Of a stretch of 64,000 bases of DNA, positions 52,608-61,055 are shown one piece after another. The notes below the pieces were generated by a model. It did no database searches, was not told the origin of the DNA, and worked only from the letters and a program-made list of their open reading frames with translations. Position 1 is the stretch's first letter, and each line of letters begins with the position of its first letter. Position numbers and translations under genes: made by a program. Source of the stretch: an uncultured Microscilla sp. (lineage in GTDB: Bacteria; Bacteroidota; Bacteroidia; Cytophagales; Microscillaceae); contig NZ_CANLRP010000021.1 in assembly GCF_947493425.1 (NCBI RefSeq), positions 1-64,000 on the forward strand, given 5' to 3'.

Positions 52608-53972
52608 CTATACCAAAGCGGCCTTTAGTTGTGCATAAATTTCGTCTACATTCAACTCATCTACCGAATCTACCTTGCGGCAAACCTCCAGTAAAAACTC
52701 GTTTTGACGATTGCCACGCTTATGCGCCTCTGCATAAGAGATAGCAGGGTTAAATGTAACCATAGAGTATTTAGAGTGATAATCGTCGTATTTGTTTTCG
52801 AGCATACGTTCTAGCTGTCGCTTACGCAAAAAAGCCGGATCAGCCACTCCATCGCGCATTTCGTAAAAATTTTCTACCGCAAGGGTTGCGATCGCATCTG
52901 AATTGGCTTTACGTAACGTCTGATACTCCTCAAACACTTTTTGCCAGCCTTCGTTGCCATATTTCTCCAGGCATTCGTCAAAAGCAATACAATCTTCAAA
53001 CGAGGCATTCATTCCTTGCCCATAAAAAGGAACAATGGCATGGGCAGCATCGCCTACCAACACAGCCTTGCCACCAAAGTGCCAGGGATAACAACGTACA
53101 GTACCTAACAAACCAGTAGGATTGTCGAAAAACTCTTGGGTAAGCTCAGGCAAATAAGGTACTGCATCGGCAAAAGTTGCCTCAAAAAACGCTTTGACTT
53201 TGTCAGGCGTATCTAAGGTAGCAAAGCTATTTTCACCCTCGTTTGGAAAAAACAAGGTACAAGTAAAGCTTCCATCCAGATTGGGCAAAGCAATGAGCAT
53301 ATAAGAACCCCGTGGCCAAATATGTAATGAGTTTTTATCAATCAAAAAAGCACCTGCTTCGCCCGGAGGAATTGTCAGTTCTTTGTAACCATGCGCCAAA
53401 AACTCGGTGGTGTTTTGAAAGTCATCTTGTTCCTTTAGACGCCCATCTATAGCGGCTCTAATCGCCGAACCAGCTCCATCAGCACCAATAATCACCTCAC
53501 CCTTTATTTGACGGCTTTCGCCTGATTGGGTGTTTTTTAACTCAATGGTACCCGCCTCAAAATCTACAGATTCGCAAGCTTCGTTAAACATGAAGCTCAC
53601 CTTGTCGTACGCTTCGGCTATGTTCATCAAGGCAATATTTAACCCCCCTCTAGAGATAGAGTTGATATACTCAGAATCGTCCTTGCCATAAGGTACAAAA
53701 GTAAGGGCACCCTCTACGCTATGCAACATGCGTCCTCTCATAGGAATGGCATCGGCAAGAATTTGTTTGGCAATGTTGGCACGTTCCAACGCACGAATGC
53801 CTCGATGCGACAAAGCCAGGTTGATTGACCTTCCGGCGCTGATGTCTGCCTTACGCATATCGGGTCGTTTTTCGTATACTTCTACCTGAAACCCACGGCG
53901 TGCCATGTAAATAGACAATAAAGAGCCAGCTAGTCCAGCTCCAACAATGATAATTTTCTGATTAGAATCCAT
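52608..53972 (-). CDS. kmo: Kynurenine 3-monooxygenase
   Basis: The 454-residue protein (ATG at 53972; an earlier start adds three residues) is an FAD-dependent aromatic hydroxylase converting L-kynurenine to 3-hydroxykynurenine with NADPH and O2. Motifs: the FAD-binding GAGLAGSLLSIYMARRG, RSINLALSHRGIRAL, VIGADGAGSAIR and VLVGDAAHAIVPFYGQGMN; the arrangement matches bacterial KMO. It belongs with the 3-hydroxyanthranilate dioxygenase at 56.4 kb and the 2-aminomuconate genes at 60.6-62.5 kb, which follow the same degradation path. Downstream of it lies only the divergently placed spacer to cvfB. Confidence 0.88.
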   Translation of the reverse strand: MDSNQKIIIVGAGLAGSLLSIYMARRGFQVEVYEKRPDMRKADISAGRSINLALSHRGIRALERANIAKQILADAIPMRGRMLHSVEGALTFVPYGKDDSEYINSISRGGLNIALMNIAEAYDKVSFMFNEACESVDFEAGTIELKNTQSGESRQIKGEVIIGADGAGSAIRAAIDGRLKEQDDFQNTTEFLAHGYKELTIPPGEAGAFLIDKNSLHIWPRGSYMLIALPNLDGSFTCTLFFPNEGENSFATLDTPDKVKAFFEATFADAVPYLPELTQEFFDNPTGLLGTVRCYPWHFGGKAVLVGDAAHAIVPFYGQGMNASFEDCIAFDECLEKYGNEGWQKVFEEYQTLRKANSDAIATLAVENFYEMRDGVADPAFLRKRQLERMLENKYDDYHSKYSMVTFNPAISYAEAHKRGNRQNEFLLEVCRKVDSVDELNVDEIYAQLKAALV

Positions 53973-54141
53973 GATAAGCAATTACAAATTATTCAATTAC
54001 AAATGAGTATAGAAACAACAAGCTATGAGCGATAAGCTTCAAGTTAGAAGCAATGAAGTATAAGCATTAAAACAAAATTGGCTTAAGAATGGCAAATTCA
54101 GCCTAAACACTGAATGTCAGTTCTTAACTAACCGTTTACTA

Positions 54142-54777
54142 CTACTTAGCATATTTCATTAAAATTTGCTCTATGTTTTGCTCCATTTGTTCATAGGGCA
54201 GGTACCCTCTGGCTATAGGCTTGGCTTTAGCACCAAACTGTAGCAATAATGTGGGAAACCCTGTAATACCATAAAAAGTTTTGGCACGCATAAACTCCTC
54301 CTCAGTAGCCTCTTTAGTAGTTTGTAACTCAAAAATACGCGCAAATTCCTCCGCAGAAATGCCCATGTTTTGGCAAAGCTCAAGATAGGTGCTTAACTGC
54401 TGTGGGTGTTTGCCTTCTGCATAAAAAGCTTTTTGTACTGCTTTAAAAAAAACAAAAGTCATTGCAGGGTTTATTTTTTTAACAGTAACCACCGCTCTTG
54501 CCGCAGCTTCGGTGTTATAAACAAAACCAGGGGTGTGTAAAATAGTCTCGTCAAAAGGTTGTTCAGTGGCTTCGCCAATTTGCCTCCAGTGCTGTATCAG
54601 CTTGTCGCGGCTGTTGGCATCTAGTGGGCGGGTCTCGTAGGGGCGCAAACCACCCATTATCAATTCAAAGTCAAATTCGTGGTATTGCTCTTTCAAACGC
54701 GTTACAGATGCTGCCGCCCCCCAACACCAAGAACACATTGGATCGGCAAAATAGCGGATGGTTTTATTGTCGGTCAT
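54142..54777 (-). CDS. DsbA-family thioredoxin-fold protein (FrnE-like)
   Basis: This 211-residue soluble protein begins with TIRYFADPMCSWCWG, carrying the CxxC motif of the cytoplasmic DsbA/FrnE-like group, followed by a helical insertion and a late cis-Pro-like GFPTLLLQFG (around 173-182). No signal peptide. It presumably handles thiol redox or glutathione-linked chemistry. It lies 3 bases downstream of the histidine kinase gene, so both are on one transcript. Confidence 0.83.
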   Translation of the reverse strand: MTDNKTIRYFADPMCSWCWGAAASVTRLKEQYHEFDFELIMGGLRPYETRPLDANSRDKLIQHWRQIGEATEQPFDETILHTPGFVYNTEAAARAVVTVKKINPAMTFVFFKAVQKAFYAEGKHPQQLSTYLELCQNMGISAEEFARIFELQTTKEATEEEFMRAKTFYGITGFPTLLLQFGAKAKPIARGYLPYEQMEQNIEQILMKYAK

Positions 54778-54780
54778 AGG

Positions 54781-55977
54781 TTATTTTTTAATAGTAAAAC
54801 TAAATGTTGAACCTTGTCCAGGCTCAGATACTACATTTACCACCCCTCCTTGTGAACTCACCAGTTTTTGAACAGTGGCCAACCCTATGCCTGATCCTTG
54901 CGCCCCAAAACGGTCTTGCCTGGATACGGTAGTAAAAATCTCAAATATTTTCTCCTGATATTCGGGGGCAATGCCTACCCCATTGTCTTTTACCTGAAAC
55001 ACATACACTGCTGGGTCTTCGGTTACTGTAATGCTAATTTCAACTACCTCTTTATCATTATACTTGACAGCATTGGTTACCAGGTTTAGCAACACTTGCT
55101 CTACAACTGCCTGATTGGTATTTAACTGATGAATCACAGTATGCAGCTGAATATTTATTTCAGCTTCCATACTCAACAAAGACCTTAAATTATCAATCAA
55201 TTCACTGAGTACCAGGTTTACTTTTTTAGCTTTGCCTATTTCATCACTCTTGTAATACTCCAGCAAACGATCAATGATATGACGCAGATTACCGGTAGCT
55301 TTTCCAATCATCTGGGTATAGCGGGCTTGCTTTCCTGTCATGTTTTGACCTGTAAGCAACATGTCTACAATCATGGTGATATTATTTAAGGGAGTTTTGA
55401 GATCATGGGCTACCACGTGCACAAACTTATTGAGGTTTTCGTTTGCCTCAGCTAGTCTTTGGTTAGTATCTTCAAGCTCCCGCTTGCTTTTGCGCAGTTC
55501 TAGTAAGCTAATGACTTGCCTGGACAATGCCTGAAGAGCTTTCAATTGTTTTTCAGATAACTCTTTAGGTTGCTCATCTATCACACATAAAGTACCCAGC
55601 GGAAAACCCTCTTTGGTATTAAGTGGAATGCCGGCATAAAAAATAACATAAGGGGCACCAGTGACCAACGGATTATCGTAAAAACGTGGATCTTTGCGCG
55701 AGTCATTAATAATCATAGGAGCATCTGGAGTATTGATGGCGTGGGCACAAAAAGCGTATGCTTTGGGGGTTTCGGGAACCGCCAAACCATAACGAGACTT
55801 AAACCATTGACGTTTGTCGTCAATCAGGCTGATCAACGAAATAGAAGTACCACAAATCTGTGCAGCAATGGTAGTGATGGCATCGTAGTCTTCTTCTGGA
55901 AATGTATCAAGAATATGATAGGAAAGTAAGTTTTCTAAACGCTCTTTCTCGTTTTTAGGTGGAGTAGGTGCTTCCAT
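54781..55977 (-). CDS. GAF-domain sensor histidine kinase
   Basis: The 398-residue protein lacks membrane helices. GAF domain about 20-165, coiled coil about 165-182, HisKA about 182-250 with the phospho-acceptor His191 in VVAHDLKTPLNN, and HATPase about 285-398 with N-box VTNAVKYN, G1 VKDNGVGI and G2 GSGIGLATV. There is no receiver domain and no response regulator next to it. It likely senses an intracellular small molecule or redox state. Confidence 0.9.
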   Translation of the reverse strand: MEAPTPPKNEKERLENLLSYHILDTFPEEDYDAITTIAAQICGTSISLISLIDDKRQWFKSRYGLAVPETPKAYAFCAHAINTPDAPMIINDSRKDPRFYDNPLVTGAPYVIFYAGIPLNTKEGFPLGTLCVIDEQPKELSEKQLKALQALSRQVISLLELRKSKRELEDTNQRLAEANENLNKFVHVVAHDLKTPLNNITMIVDMLLTGQNMTGKQARYTQMIGKATGNLRHIIDRLLEYYKSDEIGKAKKVNLVLSELIDNLRSLLSMEAEINIQLHTVIHQLNTNQAVVEQVLLNLVTNAVKYNDKEVVEISITVTEDPAVYVFQVKDNGVGIAPEYQEKIFEIFTTVSRQDRFGAQGSGIGLATVQKLVSSQGGVVNVVSEPGQGSTFSFTIKK

Positions 55978-55997
55978 ATATGTGGTTGTATTTCAAT

Positions 55998-56165
55998 CTA
56001 AGGAATTGTTCAAAAATAAATTTACACTCTGAGAGGTGATCTTTCGCCTTGATACTTCGTTATTTTTATTGCCCGTAGCGCTGCTATGGGCGCAAAAAAT
56101 AGCCTCGTCTCAAAACAAAACTTCTACCTCAAGAATGGTAATTTAATTTCTCACCATTCCTAAGG
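55998..56165. repeat. Full copy of the ~165-bp palindromic repeat family (first of tandem pair)
   Basis: The left end CTAAGGAATTGTTCAAAAAT and the right end ending CACCATTCCTAAGG are imperfect inverted copies. The centre holds CCCGTAGCGCTGCTATGGG. Its right half is repeated at window positions 1-73 with one difference in the first 70 bases. Confidence 0.85.
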
Positions 56166-56325
56166 AACGATGCAAAAATAAAGTTCTATAGTTTAAGGAA
56201 ATATTTTTTGGTCAGGCGAGGTCAAAAAACGCGGCATAGCCATAGCTATGGCAAGTTTTTTTAACGAAGCATGTCTAAAAAAGATGAGGTTAAGAATGTA
56301 AATTTATTTTGACACCGTTCCTAAG
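56160..56325. repeat. Full copy of the ~165-bp palindromic repeat family (second of tandem pair)
   Basis: It begins within the right end of the first copy, sharing the TAAGGAA junction, and ends with an imperfect inverted copy, GACACCGTTCCTAAG. The centre is a GGCATAGCCATAGCTATGGC palindrome. In inverted orientation it matches the copy at 8479-8643 along its whole length. Confidence 0.85.
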
Positions 56326-56349
56326 AGCTCATAGTATAGAGCTGAAAAG

Positions 56350-56378
56350 GAACCTGCCCAAAGTATCAGGCAGGGTTC
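56350..56378 (-). terminator. Intrinsic terminator after haaO
   Basis: GGAACCTGCC pairs with GGCAGGGTTC apart from one bulge, and a short T-run follows on the minus strand. Confidence 0.75.
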
Positions 56379-56383
56379 TGCTT

Positions 56384-56917
56384 TTACTTAGCAGTTGTTG
56401 CTTTGTTGGGTACTTTGAGCACATCACCACAGTTGCTACACTTATGTAATTCAACATTGCCATTAAACTTAGCAAATGTTTCGGGCAATTGCTTTTCTAT
56501 GTTTACCAGTTTAAAATACTCATCATGCAGTTTATGTCCGCAACTATCGCAATACCACTGAAAACCATCGGTTTGATAGTCCTTGCGTTTTTCTTCTATT
56601 ACCAACCCTACAGTCCCCTCTGGGCGTTGAGGAGAATGTGGCACTTTGGGGTTCAGTAAGTACATTTCCCCTTCTTTAATCACCACATCTTTAAACTCTC
56701 CTTCTTCTATCACTTTTAGGGTAATATCTCCCTTGATTTGATAAAAAAACTCAGGTCCTTCATTGTAATGATAGTCTTTACGCAGGTTGGGGCCTCCTAT
56801 TACCATTACTATAAAATCTCCTCCAGGGTATACTTCTTTGTTACATACTGGGGGCTTTAGCTCATCTTTATTTTCTTCTACCCATTGTAGTAGATTGTGT
56901 ACATTGAATGGTTTCAT
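56384..56917 (-). CDS. haaO: 3-Hydroxyanthranilate 3,4-dioxygenase
   Basis: The 177-residue cupin (ATG 56917; an earlier start adds two residues) is the iron-dependent enzyme that opens 3-hydroxyanthranilate to 2-amino-3-carboxymuconate semialdehyde. The cupin metal ligands are visible in HYNEGPEFFYQ (His, Glu) and KVPHSPQRPE (His). The C-terminal CDSCGH and CSNCGD pairs form the rubredoxin-like second metal site of the bacterial enzyme. It is separated from kmo by unrelated signalling genes and is followed by an intrinsic terminator. Confidence 0.92.
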   Translation of the reverse strand: MKPFNVHNLLQWVEENKDELKPPVCNKEVYPGGDFIVMVIGGPNLRKDYHYNEGPEFFYQIKGDITLKVIEEGEFKDVVIKEGEMYLLNPKVPHSPQRPEGTVGLVIEEKRKDYQTDGFQWYCDSCGHKLHDEYFKLVNIEKQLPETFAKFNGNVELHKCSNCGDVLKVPNKATTAK

Positions 56918-57205
56918 AAACAAAATGTATAAATAATTAATTACGAATTACGAATGAGTGTAAACTATTGATAAGTAAGTGCTGAGGCAAAATCTAACAT
57001 ACCTAATGACCAGGTGTAATTATCACACTATAAGCGAATTATCCTTGCTTGTAGTTGATAGTCTAATTACTTGTTGCTACTCCAATCACAGCTTTTTGTT
57101 AGAGTATATATTATTGGGTACCAAAGTTTTTGTTTTACATTGTACATTCGCTTTTTCAAATTTGCAAAAAAAATCCAAACTTACATGAATTAAACCTTAC
57201 TTATT

Positions 57206-58195
57206 ATGGGTGGAAACTTATTTAAACTGGGGCGCTTACCTCGTGCCGATTACAAACAAATAGAAACAGAAATCAAAGCATACTTGGATCAAAAACTTGG
57301 ACAACATTACCGTATTCCCCGCTATTATACCAATAAACCCGATTTTGGCGATATGGATATTGTAGTATCATCGGCGGGCATCACCAACGGCTGGGAGCAA
57401 ACCCAAAAAGAAATTGTTCAAGACTTGGGCATTAGCCAATCCAAATCGGCAGGAGCAGTGTTTAGCACAGTGTATAAAAATTTTCAGGTAGATTTTTTTG
57501 TAAGAAGCCATCAATACTTTGAAACTACCTACAACTTTTTGTCTTTCAATGATATTGGCAATTTGATAGGGCGTATTTTCAAACGGTTTAACCTGAAATA
57601 CGGCGAACGAGGACTTCAGTATGTGTTTCGTCGTGTCGATAATCACTATCAAAAAGACATTGAAGTATCAAAAGATGCTGCCAGGATTATGGGGTTTCTG
57701 AAGTTGGATTTTGACCATTGGCAACGGGGTTTTGCCAGCAAAGCCGAAATGTTTGACTGGGTGGTAGCCTGCCCTTATTTTTCGGTAAAGCCTTACTTGG
57801 ACATGAGTAATAAGATGGAAAAACGTGCCAAAGAACGCCCTACTATCCAGGCTTTTCTAGAGTATTTGGAAGCACAGCACATAGACAAAACTTACGACTT
57901 TGACGAAAAGGATGCCTACCTGTCAGCAATTGAGGCTTATTTTCCAGAGGCTGATTTGTTGACTCACATTGCCGCCGAAAAAGAAAGAGAAAAATATGTG
58001 CTGGCTATTAAAACCAAATACAATGGCAGATTAATCATGAAACTCTTCCCAAACCTTCAAGGTAAAGCCTTGGGCGATTTTATGAAAGCTTTTCAGGCAC
58101 AATGGCAAGACTACGAAGAGGCTTTGTATAGCATGAAGGCAGAAGAAATTGTGGCTCGGTTAAAAGAGTTTTACTATCAACTTAACCGTTCATAA
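57206..58195 (+). CDS. Polymerase-beta-like nucleotidyltransferase-fold protein (329 aa)
   Basis: The N-terminal half has two acidic motifs with nucleotidyltransferase spacing: PDFGDMDIVV (around 45-54) and NFQVDFFV (around 90-97), with GRIFKRFNLKYGERGL later. The C-terminal 200 residues are helical and basic-acidic, with no familiar domain. No signal or membrane segment. It might be a tRNA- or RNA-related or toxin-like NTase; no toxin or antitoxin partner is adjacent. Assignment of the fold is by motif reading only. Confidence 0.6.
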   Translation: MGGNLFKLGRLPRADYKQIETEIKAYLDQKLGQHYRIPRYYTNKPDFGDMDIVVSSAGITNGWEQTQKEIVQDLGISQSKSAGAVFSTVYKNFQVDFFVRSHQYFETTYNFLSFNDIGNLIGRIFKRFNLKYGERGLQYVFRRVDNHYQKDIEVSKDAARIMGFLKLDFDHWQRGFASKAEMFDWVVACPYFSVKPYLDMSNKMEKRAKERPTIQAFLEYLEAQHIDKTYDFDEKDAYLSAIEAYFPEADLLTHIAAEKEREKYVLAIKTKYNGRLIMKLFPNLQGKALGDFMKAFQAQWQDYEEALYSMKAEEIVARLKEFYYQLNRS

Positions 58196-58250
58196 ACCCA
58201 AACCTGGTATTGGTGAATTTGGGTCTGGAGAATTGTACATGATGTTTTAT

Positions 58251-58279
58251 CTTAGGAATGGTTGCAAATAATTTACTTA
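58251..58279. repeat. Terminal fragment of the ~165-bp palindromic repeat family
   Basis: CTTAGGAATGGTTGCAAATA and the following ATTTACTTA match the left end of the family. No matching right end was found, so it is a solo end or an eroded copy between two plus-strand genes. Confidence 0.6.
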
Positions 58280-58399
58280 TCTGGTAAAAACTACAAGGGC
58301 TTTTTTTAAATTAACCTAATTGTGGAAGGCTTGCCTCCAAGCCCTGCAAATTTAAACAATTTCGAACAAATCAACTGAACAATAAACCCTATTATATTT

Positions 58400-58999
58400 A
58401 TGAAAACAATCCTAAAATTATCGGCTATTACTATATTTTTTAGCCTTTCGGCAATAGCCAAACCTAAGGCAAGAGTAGGTATGCAAGCCCTAGTGAAAGC
58501 TTACTTTAATAGCCCTGCTCAAGCCAATGTTAAATTTACCATTACTAAAAAAGACCTGCATAATGGTTATATGAAGTACGAAGCCTCTTATACCAACCAA
58601 GCAATCACACGGGGAGAGCTGGCTTATTATGTTACCAATGGCGGGCAAGAGATGTTGGCTGTAACCACATTGATGTGTATGCAAGCTTGTATTACTCTGC
58701 TACAGTTTTATGGCATGCAACAAGGGAAGTTAACCCTGTTGCCTAATCAGATTGTAGGAATGACGATGAATGACTTCGGGAATCGAGTAAATCAACTCAT
58801 AAAAGCCAAAATGTCAGCCAACGAAAGGCAAAGGCAAGCTCAAGGAGAAATGGCGCTTTTTAGCGATATTACCAGCTTGCCCCAACACGGCACTACTATT
58901 TATATAAAAAAAGACAGTCGGGTAGACCGCAATAGTATAGTAGTGGCTGAGTTACACTTTGACTTAACTACAGGCAAATTTCGCTTTGTAAAGCGTTGA
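58400..58999 (+). CDS. Exported hypothetical protein (199 aa)
   Basis: A signal peptide (about 1-21, ending AIAK) precedes a small soluble domain with alternating strands and helices. Two Cys occur near 93 and 97 (LMCMQACITL) in what looks like a helix. The C-terminal part (VAELHFDLTTGKFRFVKR) ends in strands. No known family. It is followed by a strong hairpin terminator. Confidence 0.6.
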   Translation: MKTILKLSAITIFFSLSAIAKPKARVGMQALVKAYFNSPAQANVKFTITKKDLHNGYMKYEASYTNQAITRGELAYYVTNGGQEMLAVTTLMCMQACITLLQFYGMQQGKLTLLPNQIVGMTMNDFGNRVNQLIKAKMSANERQRQAQGEMALFSDITSLPQHGTTIYIKKDSRVDRNSIVVAELHFDLTTGKFRFVKR

Positions 59000-59013
59000 A
59001 AATAAGATATTCA

Positions 59014-59060
59014 GTAATAAGTAAATTGGATGTTTTGCCCAATTTACTTATTACCTGTTT
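59014..59060 (+). terminator. Terminator hairpin after the 199-aa exported protein
   Basis: GTAATAAGTAAATTGG (59014-59029) pairs perfectly over 16 bases with 59039-59054, with a nine-base loop and a TGTTTTCT tail. Confidence 0.75.
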
Positions 59061-59094
59061 TCTCTGCATGCGGTCTTATCAACAAACTATTTAC

Positions 59095-59675
59095 CTGACC
59101 TTTCGCAGGTCAAAAACTTGTTTCATGTGAAAAAATACCACTCAGCAAAATACGCTTATAAAAAGCAATGACTCGAGTATCTGTGAGCCATTACTTCCCC
59201 GAATCAAGTTCGGTTCACAGCTCCGAGCTTGCTCTCGGAGGATTATGGATTTTCTACAGGTAAAAAAGGTAATCAAAAAACCTCCGAATCAAGTTCGGCT
59301 CGCAGCTCCGAGCTTGCTCTCGGAGAGTTCAAGCACCGCAGCTGTAGTTTGTTTCGCCTAAATCTGTTGCACTACGCCGAACCGCAGGGCGAAGCCCAAG
59401 TTTTAAAATCCCGAACTTGATTCGGGGCTCTGCCTTTTTCGGCTAAACAGCTCAAACTCGCTTCGCTCAAACAGTGATCTGTTTAGCTAAAGCAGAGCTC
59501 GGCGCAGCAAAGCTGCAGCCTCGGTTTTACGGCTTCGTTTCACAGATTCCCCGAATACAAGTTCGGGATTTTCAACTTAACGGCAACAAACTAAGGCTGA
59601 GTCCAGCTGACGCGCTCATAAACCAACATTGTAATTCTTTTCAATTAAACAAAAAAAATCACTGCGAAAGGTCAG
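59095..59675. repeat. 581-bp GC-richer element bounded by 14-bp inverted repeats
   Basis: CTGACCTTTCGCAG at 59095-59108 is repeated inverted at 59662-59675. Inside, a 42-base unit (CCGAATCAAGTTCGG followed by an inverted repeat around CTCCGAGCTTGCTCTCGGAG) occurs at 59199-59240 and 59284-59325 with two differences; the CCGAATCAAGTTCGG core occurs again inverted at about 59411-59425, and a related CCCGAATACAAGTTCGGG lies at 59550-59567. It is visibly richer in G+C than its surroundings. ORF-like stretches inside it are short and lack coding character. It resembles a mobile or palindromic-repeat island. Confidence 0.8.
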
Positions 59676-59720
59676 TATTTAATCACCTTTGTTAGTACTG
59701 GATTCAAAATACTATATTCT

Positions 59721-60536
59721 ATGAAATATGCCCATTATTTTTTGATATGCCTATTGGCAATGGCTTGTCAGGCTACTCCCCCTCAAGACTTTGACAAGAT
59801 TACTTACCGCTACCGAGATAGTTCAGTAGAAGCGCGTTTTCATCGAAGTTATACCATTGTATTGGCAACCAGTGGCAAAGCTCAAGTAAGTGTAGATGTA
59901 TATGGTGACACCATTGCCCATCAAGAATTTAAAATTAGTGTTCAGGACTTTAAAAAACTTAAAGAACAAAGCAAAGCATTACCAGCAGCAGGTAAAAAAC
60001 TAAGCGGAGCCAGCGGAGTAAGTACTCAAATCATTCGCCTAAGTAAGACACACAAACAAGTGTATCGGCTTATTTGGGACAATCGAACCAAGGAAACATC
60101 AGAAACTACTGCTTTGATTCAATATGTAAAACAACTTACACCTGATCTTGAGAAATTGCTTGCCACCAAACACGATGTACACTCGTCGGAACTGGCAGAC
60201 AATGCTCAAGACTATGAGCAAACCAAGGCATTGGAAATAAGGAAGGCTTTGAAACAAGTAAAAAATGCCAAAAAGGAAAAGGAGTTACTAAAATCCTTAT
60301 GGATGCTTACCCGAAAAAATACTATGGGCGATCATCCTTTGCACGTAAGTTTGGGTATTGGCATTCAAGACAAAAATGGACAGGCAGTACACATTAACCA
60401 ACGTCAACAGGGGCATACCGCCCATATAACTTTGCGAGGATTGGATAGAAAAAATAATCGCAAGCAAAAATGGGAGGTACAGATAGTGCATCAACCTATT
60501 GACATGAATAACCTGACGGAGTTGATGTATGAATAG
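59721..60536 (+). CDS. Lipoprotein of unknown function (271 aa)
   Basis: The N-terminus has a lipoprotein signal with lipobox LAMAC at residue 18. The mature part opens with a beta-rich portion (ITYRYRDSSVEARFHRSY) followed by helices rich in Lys and Glu (about 150-205) and a C-terminal segment with a strand pattern. No known domain is seen. It begins 45 bases after the 581-bp element; it converges on ridA. Confidence 0.6.
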   Translation: MKYAHYFLICLLAMACQATPPQDFDKITYRYRDSSVEARFHRSYTIVLATSGKAQVSVDVYGDTIAHQEFKISVQDFKKLKEQSKALPAAGKKLSGASGVSTQIIRLSKTHKQVYRLIWDNRTKETSETTALIQYVKQLTPDLEKLLATKHDVHSSELADNAQDYEQTKALEIRKALKQVKNAKKEKELLKSLWMLTRKNTMGDHPLHVSLGIGIQDKNGQAVHINQRQQGHTAHITLRGLDRKNNRKQKWEVQIVHQPIDMNNLTELMYE

Positions 60537-60552
60537 GTAGCCGTAAGCGATT

Positions 60553-60605
60553 AGCTTCAAGCAACAAATGTAGTAGGTGATACTTGCGGCTTGTTGCTTG
60601 AAGCT
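60553..60605. terminator. Perfect 15-base inverted repeat between convergent genes
   Basis: AGCTTCAAGCAACAA (60553-60567) pairs exactly with 60591-60605. It lies between the stops of the lipoprotein gene and ridA and may terminate both. Similar AGCTTCAAG phrases occur elsewhere in the window (about 54029). Confidence 0.5.
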
Positions 60606-60622
60606 GTGAATGTTTGCCCTCC

Positions 60623-61048
60623 TTACTCTACTGTAGCAATGCACTTAAGTTCTATGCCTATGGGGGTAGGCAAACAATTGATTTCTACTGTGGTGCGACA
60701 AGGTTGGTTGTCTTTGAAATATTCTGCATAAATTTTATTGTAGGTTTTAAAATCGTCTTTCATATTAGTCAAAAACACCGTCACATCTACCAACTGATCC
60801 CAGCTTGAACCCGAATCTTCTAGGATATAGCGTACGTTTTGAAAAACCGAATGGCACTGTGCCGCAATGTCATAAGATATGATGTTACCCTCATCGTCTA
60901 ATTCTACTCCTGGTATTTGTTTGGTACCACGTTCGCGCGGACCAACACCTGACAAAAACAAGAGATTGCCTACTTTACGGGCATGTGGATACAAGCCCAC
61001 TGGTTCGGGAGCTTTGCTTGAGTTTCTTATATCTTTAGTTTCGCTCAT
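60623..61048 (-). CDS. RidA-family deaminase (2-aminomuconate deaminase-like)
   Basis: This 141-residue trimeric RidA/YjgF-type protein contains SGVGPRE near 34-40, a central DLVDVTVFLTNM-like segment and the C-terminal CRTTVEINCLPTPIGIELKCIATVE pattern. RidA proteins hydrolyse enamine/imine intermediates. Lying 7 bases downstream of the aldehyde dehydrogenase in a kynurenine pathway context, it most likely deaminates 2-aminomuconate. Symbol left open because the specific activity is inferred from context. Confidence 0.82.
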   Translation of the reverse strand: MSETKDIRNSSKAPEPVGLYPHARKVGNLLFLSGVGPRERGTKQIPGVELDDEGNIISYDIAAQCHSVFQNVRYILEDSGSSWDQLVDVTVFLTNMKDDFKTYNKIYAEYFKDNQPCRTTVEINCLPTPIGIELKCIATVE

Positions 61049-61055
61049 TATTTAT

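Noticed and set aside
59229-59420. Short plus-strand ORF of 63 codons
   Set aside because: It lies wholly within the 581-bp palindromic element and reads through the repeated units; it has no family resemblance or translation signal.
59474-59695. Short plus-strand ORF of 73 codons
   Set aside because: It runs through the palindromic element and its right inverted repeat and lacks coding character.
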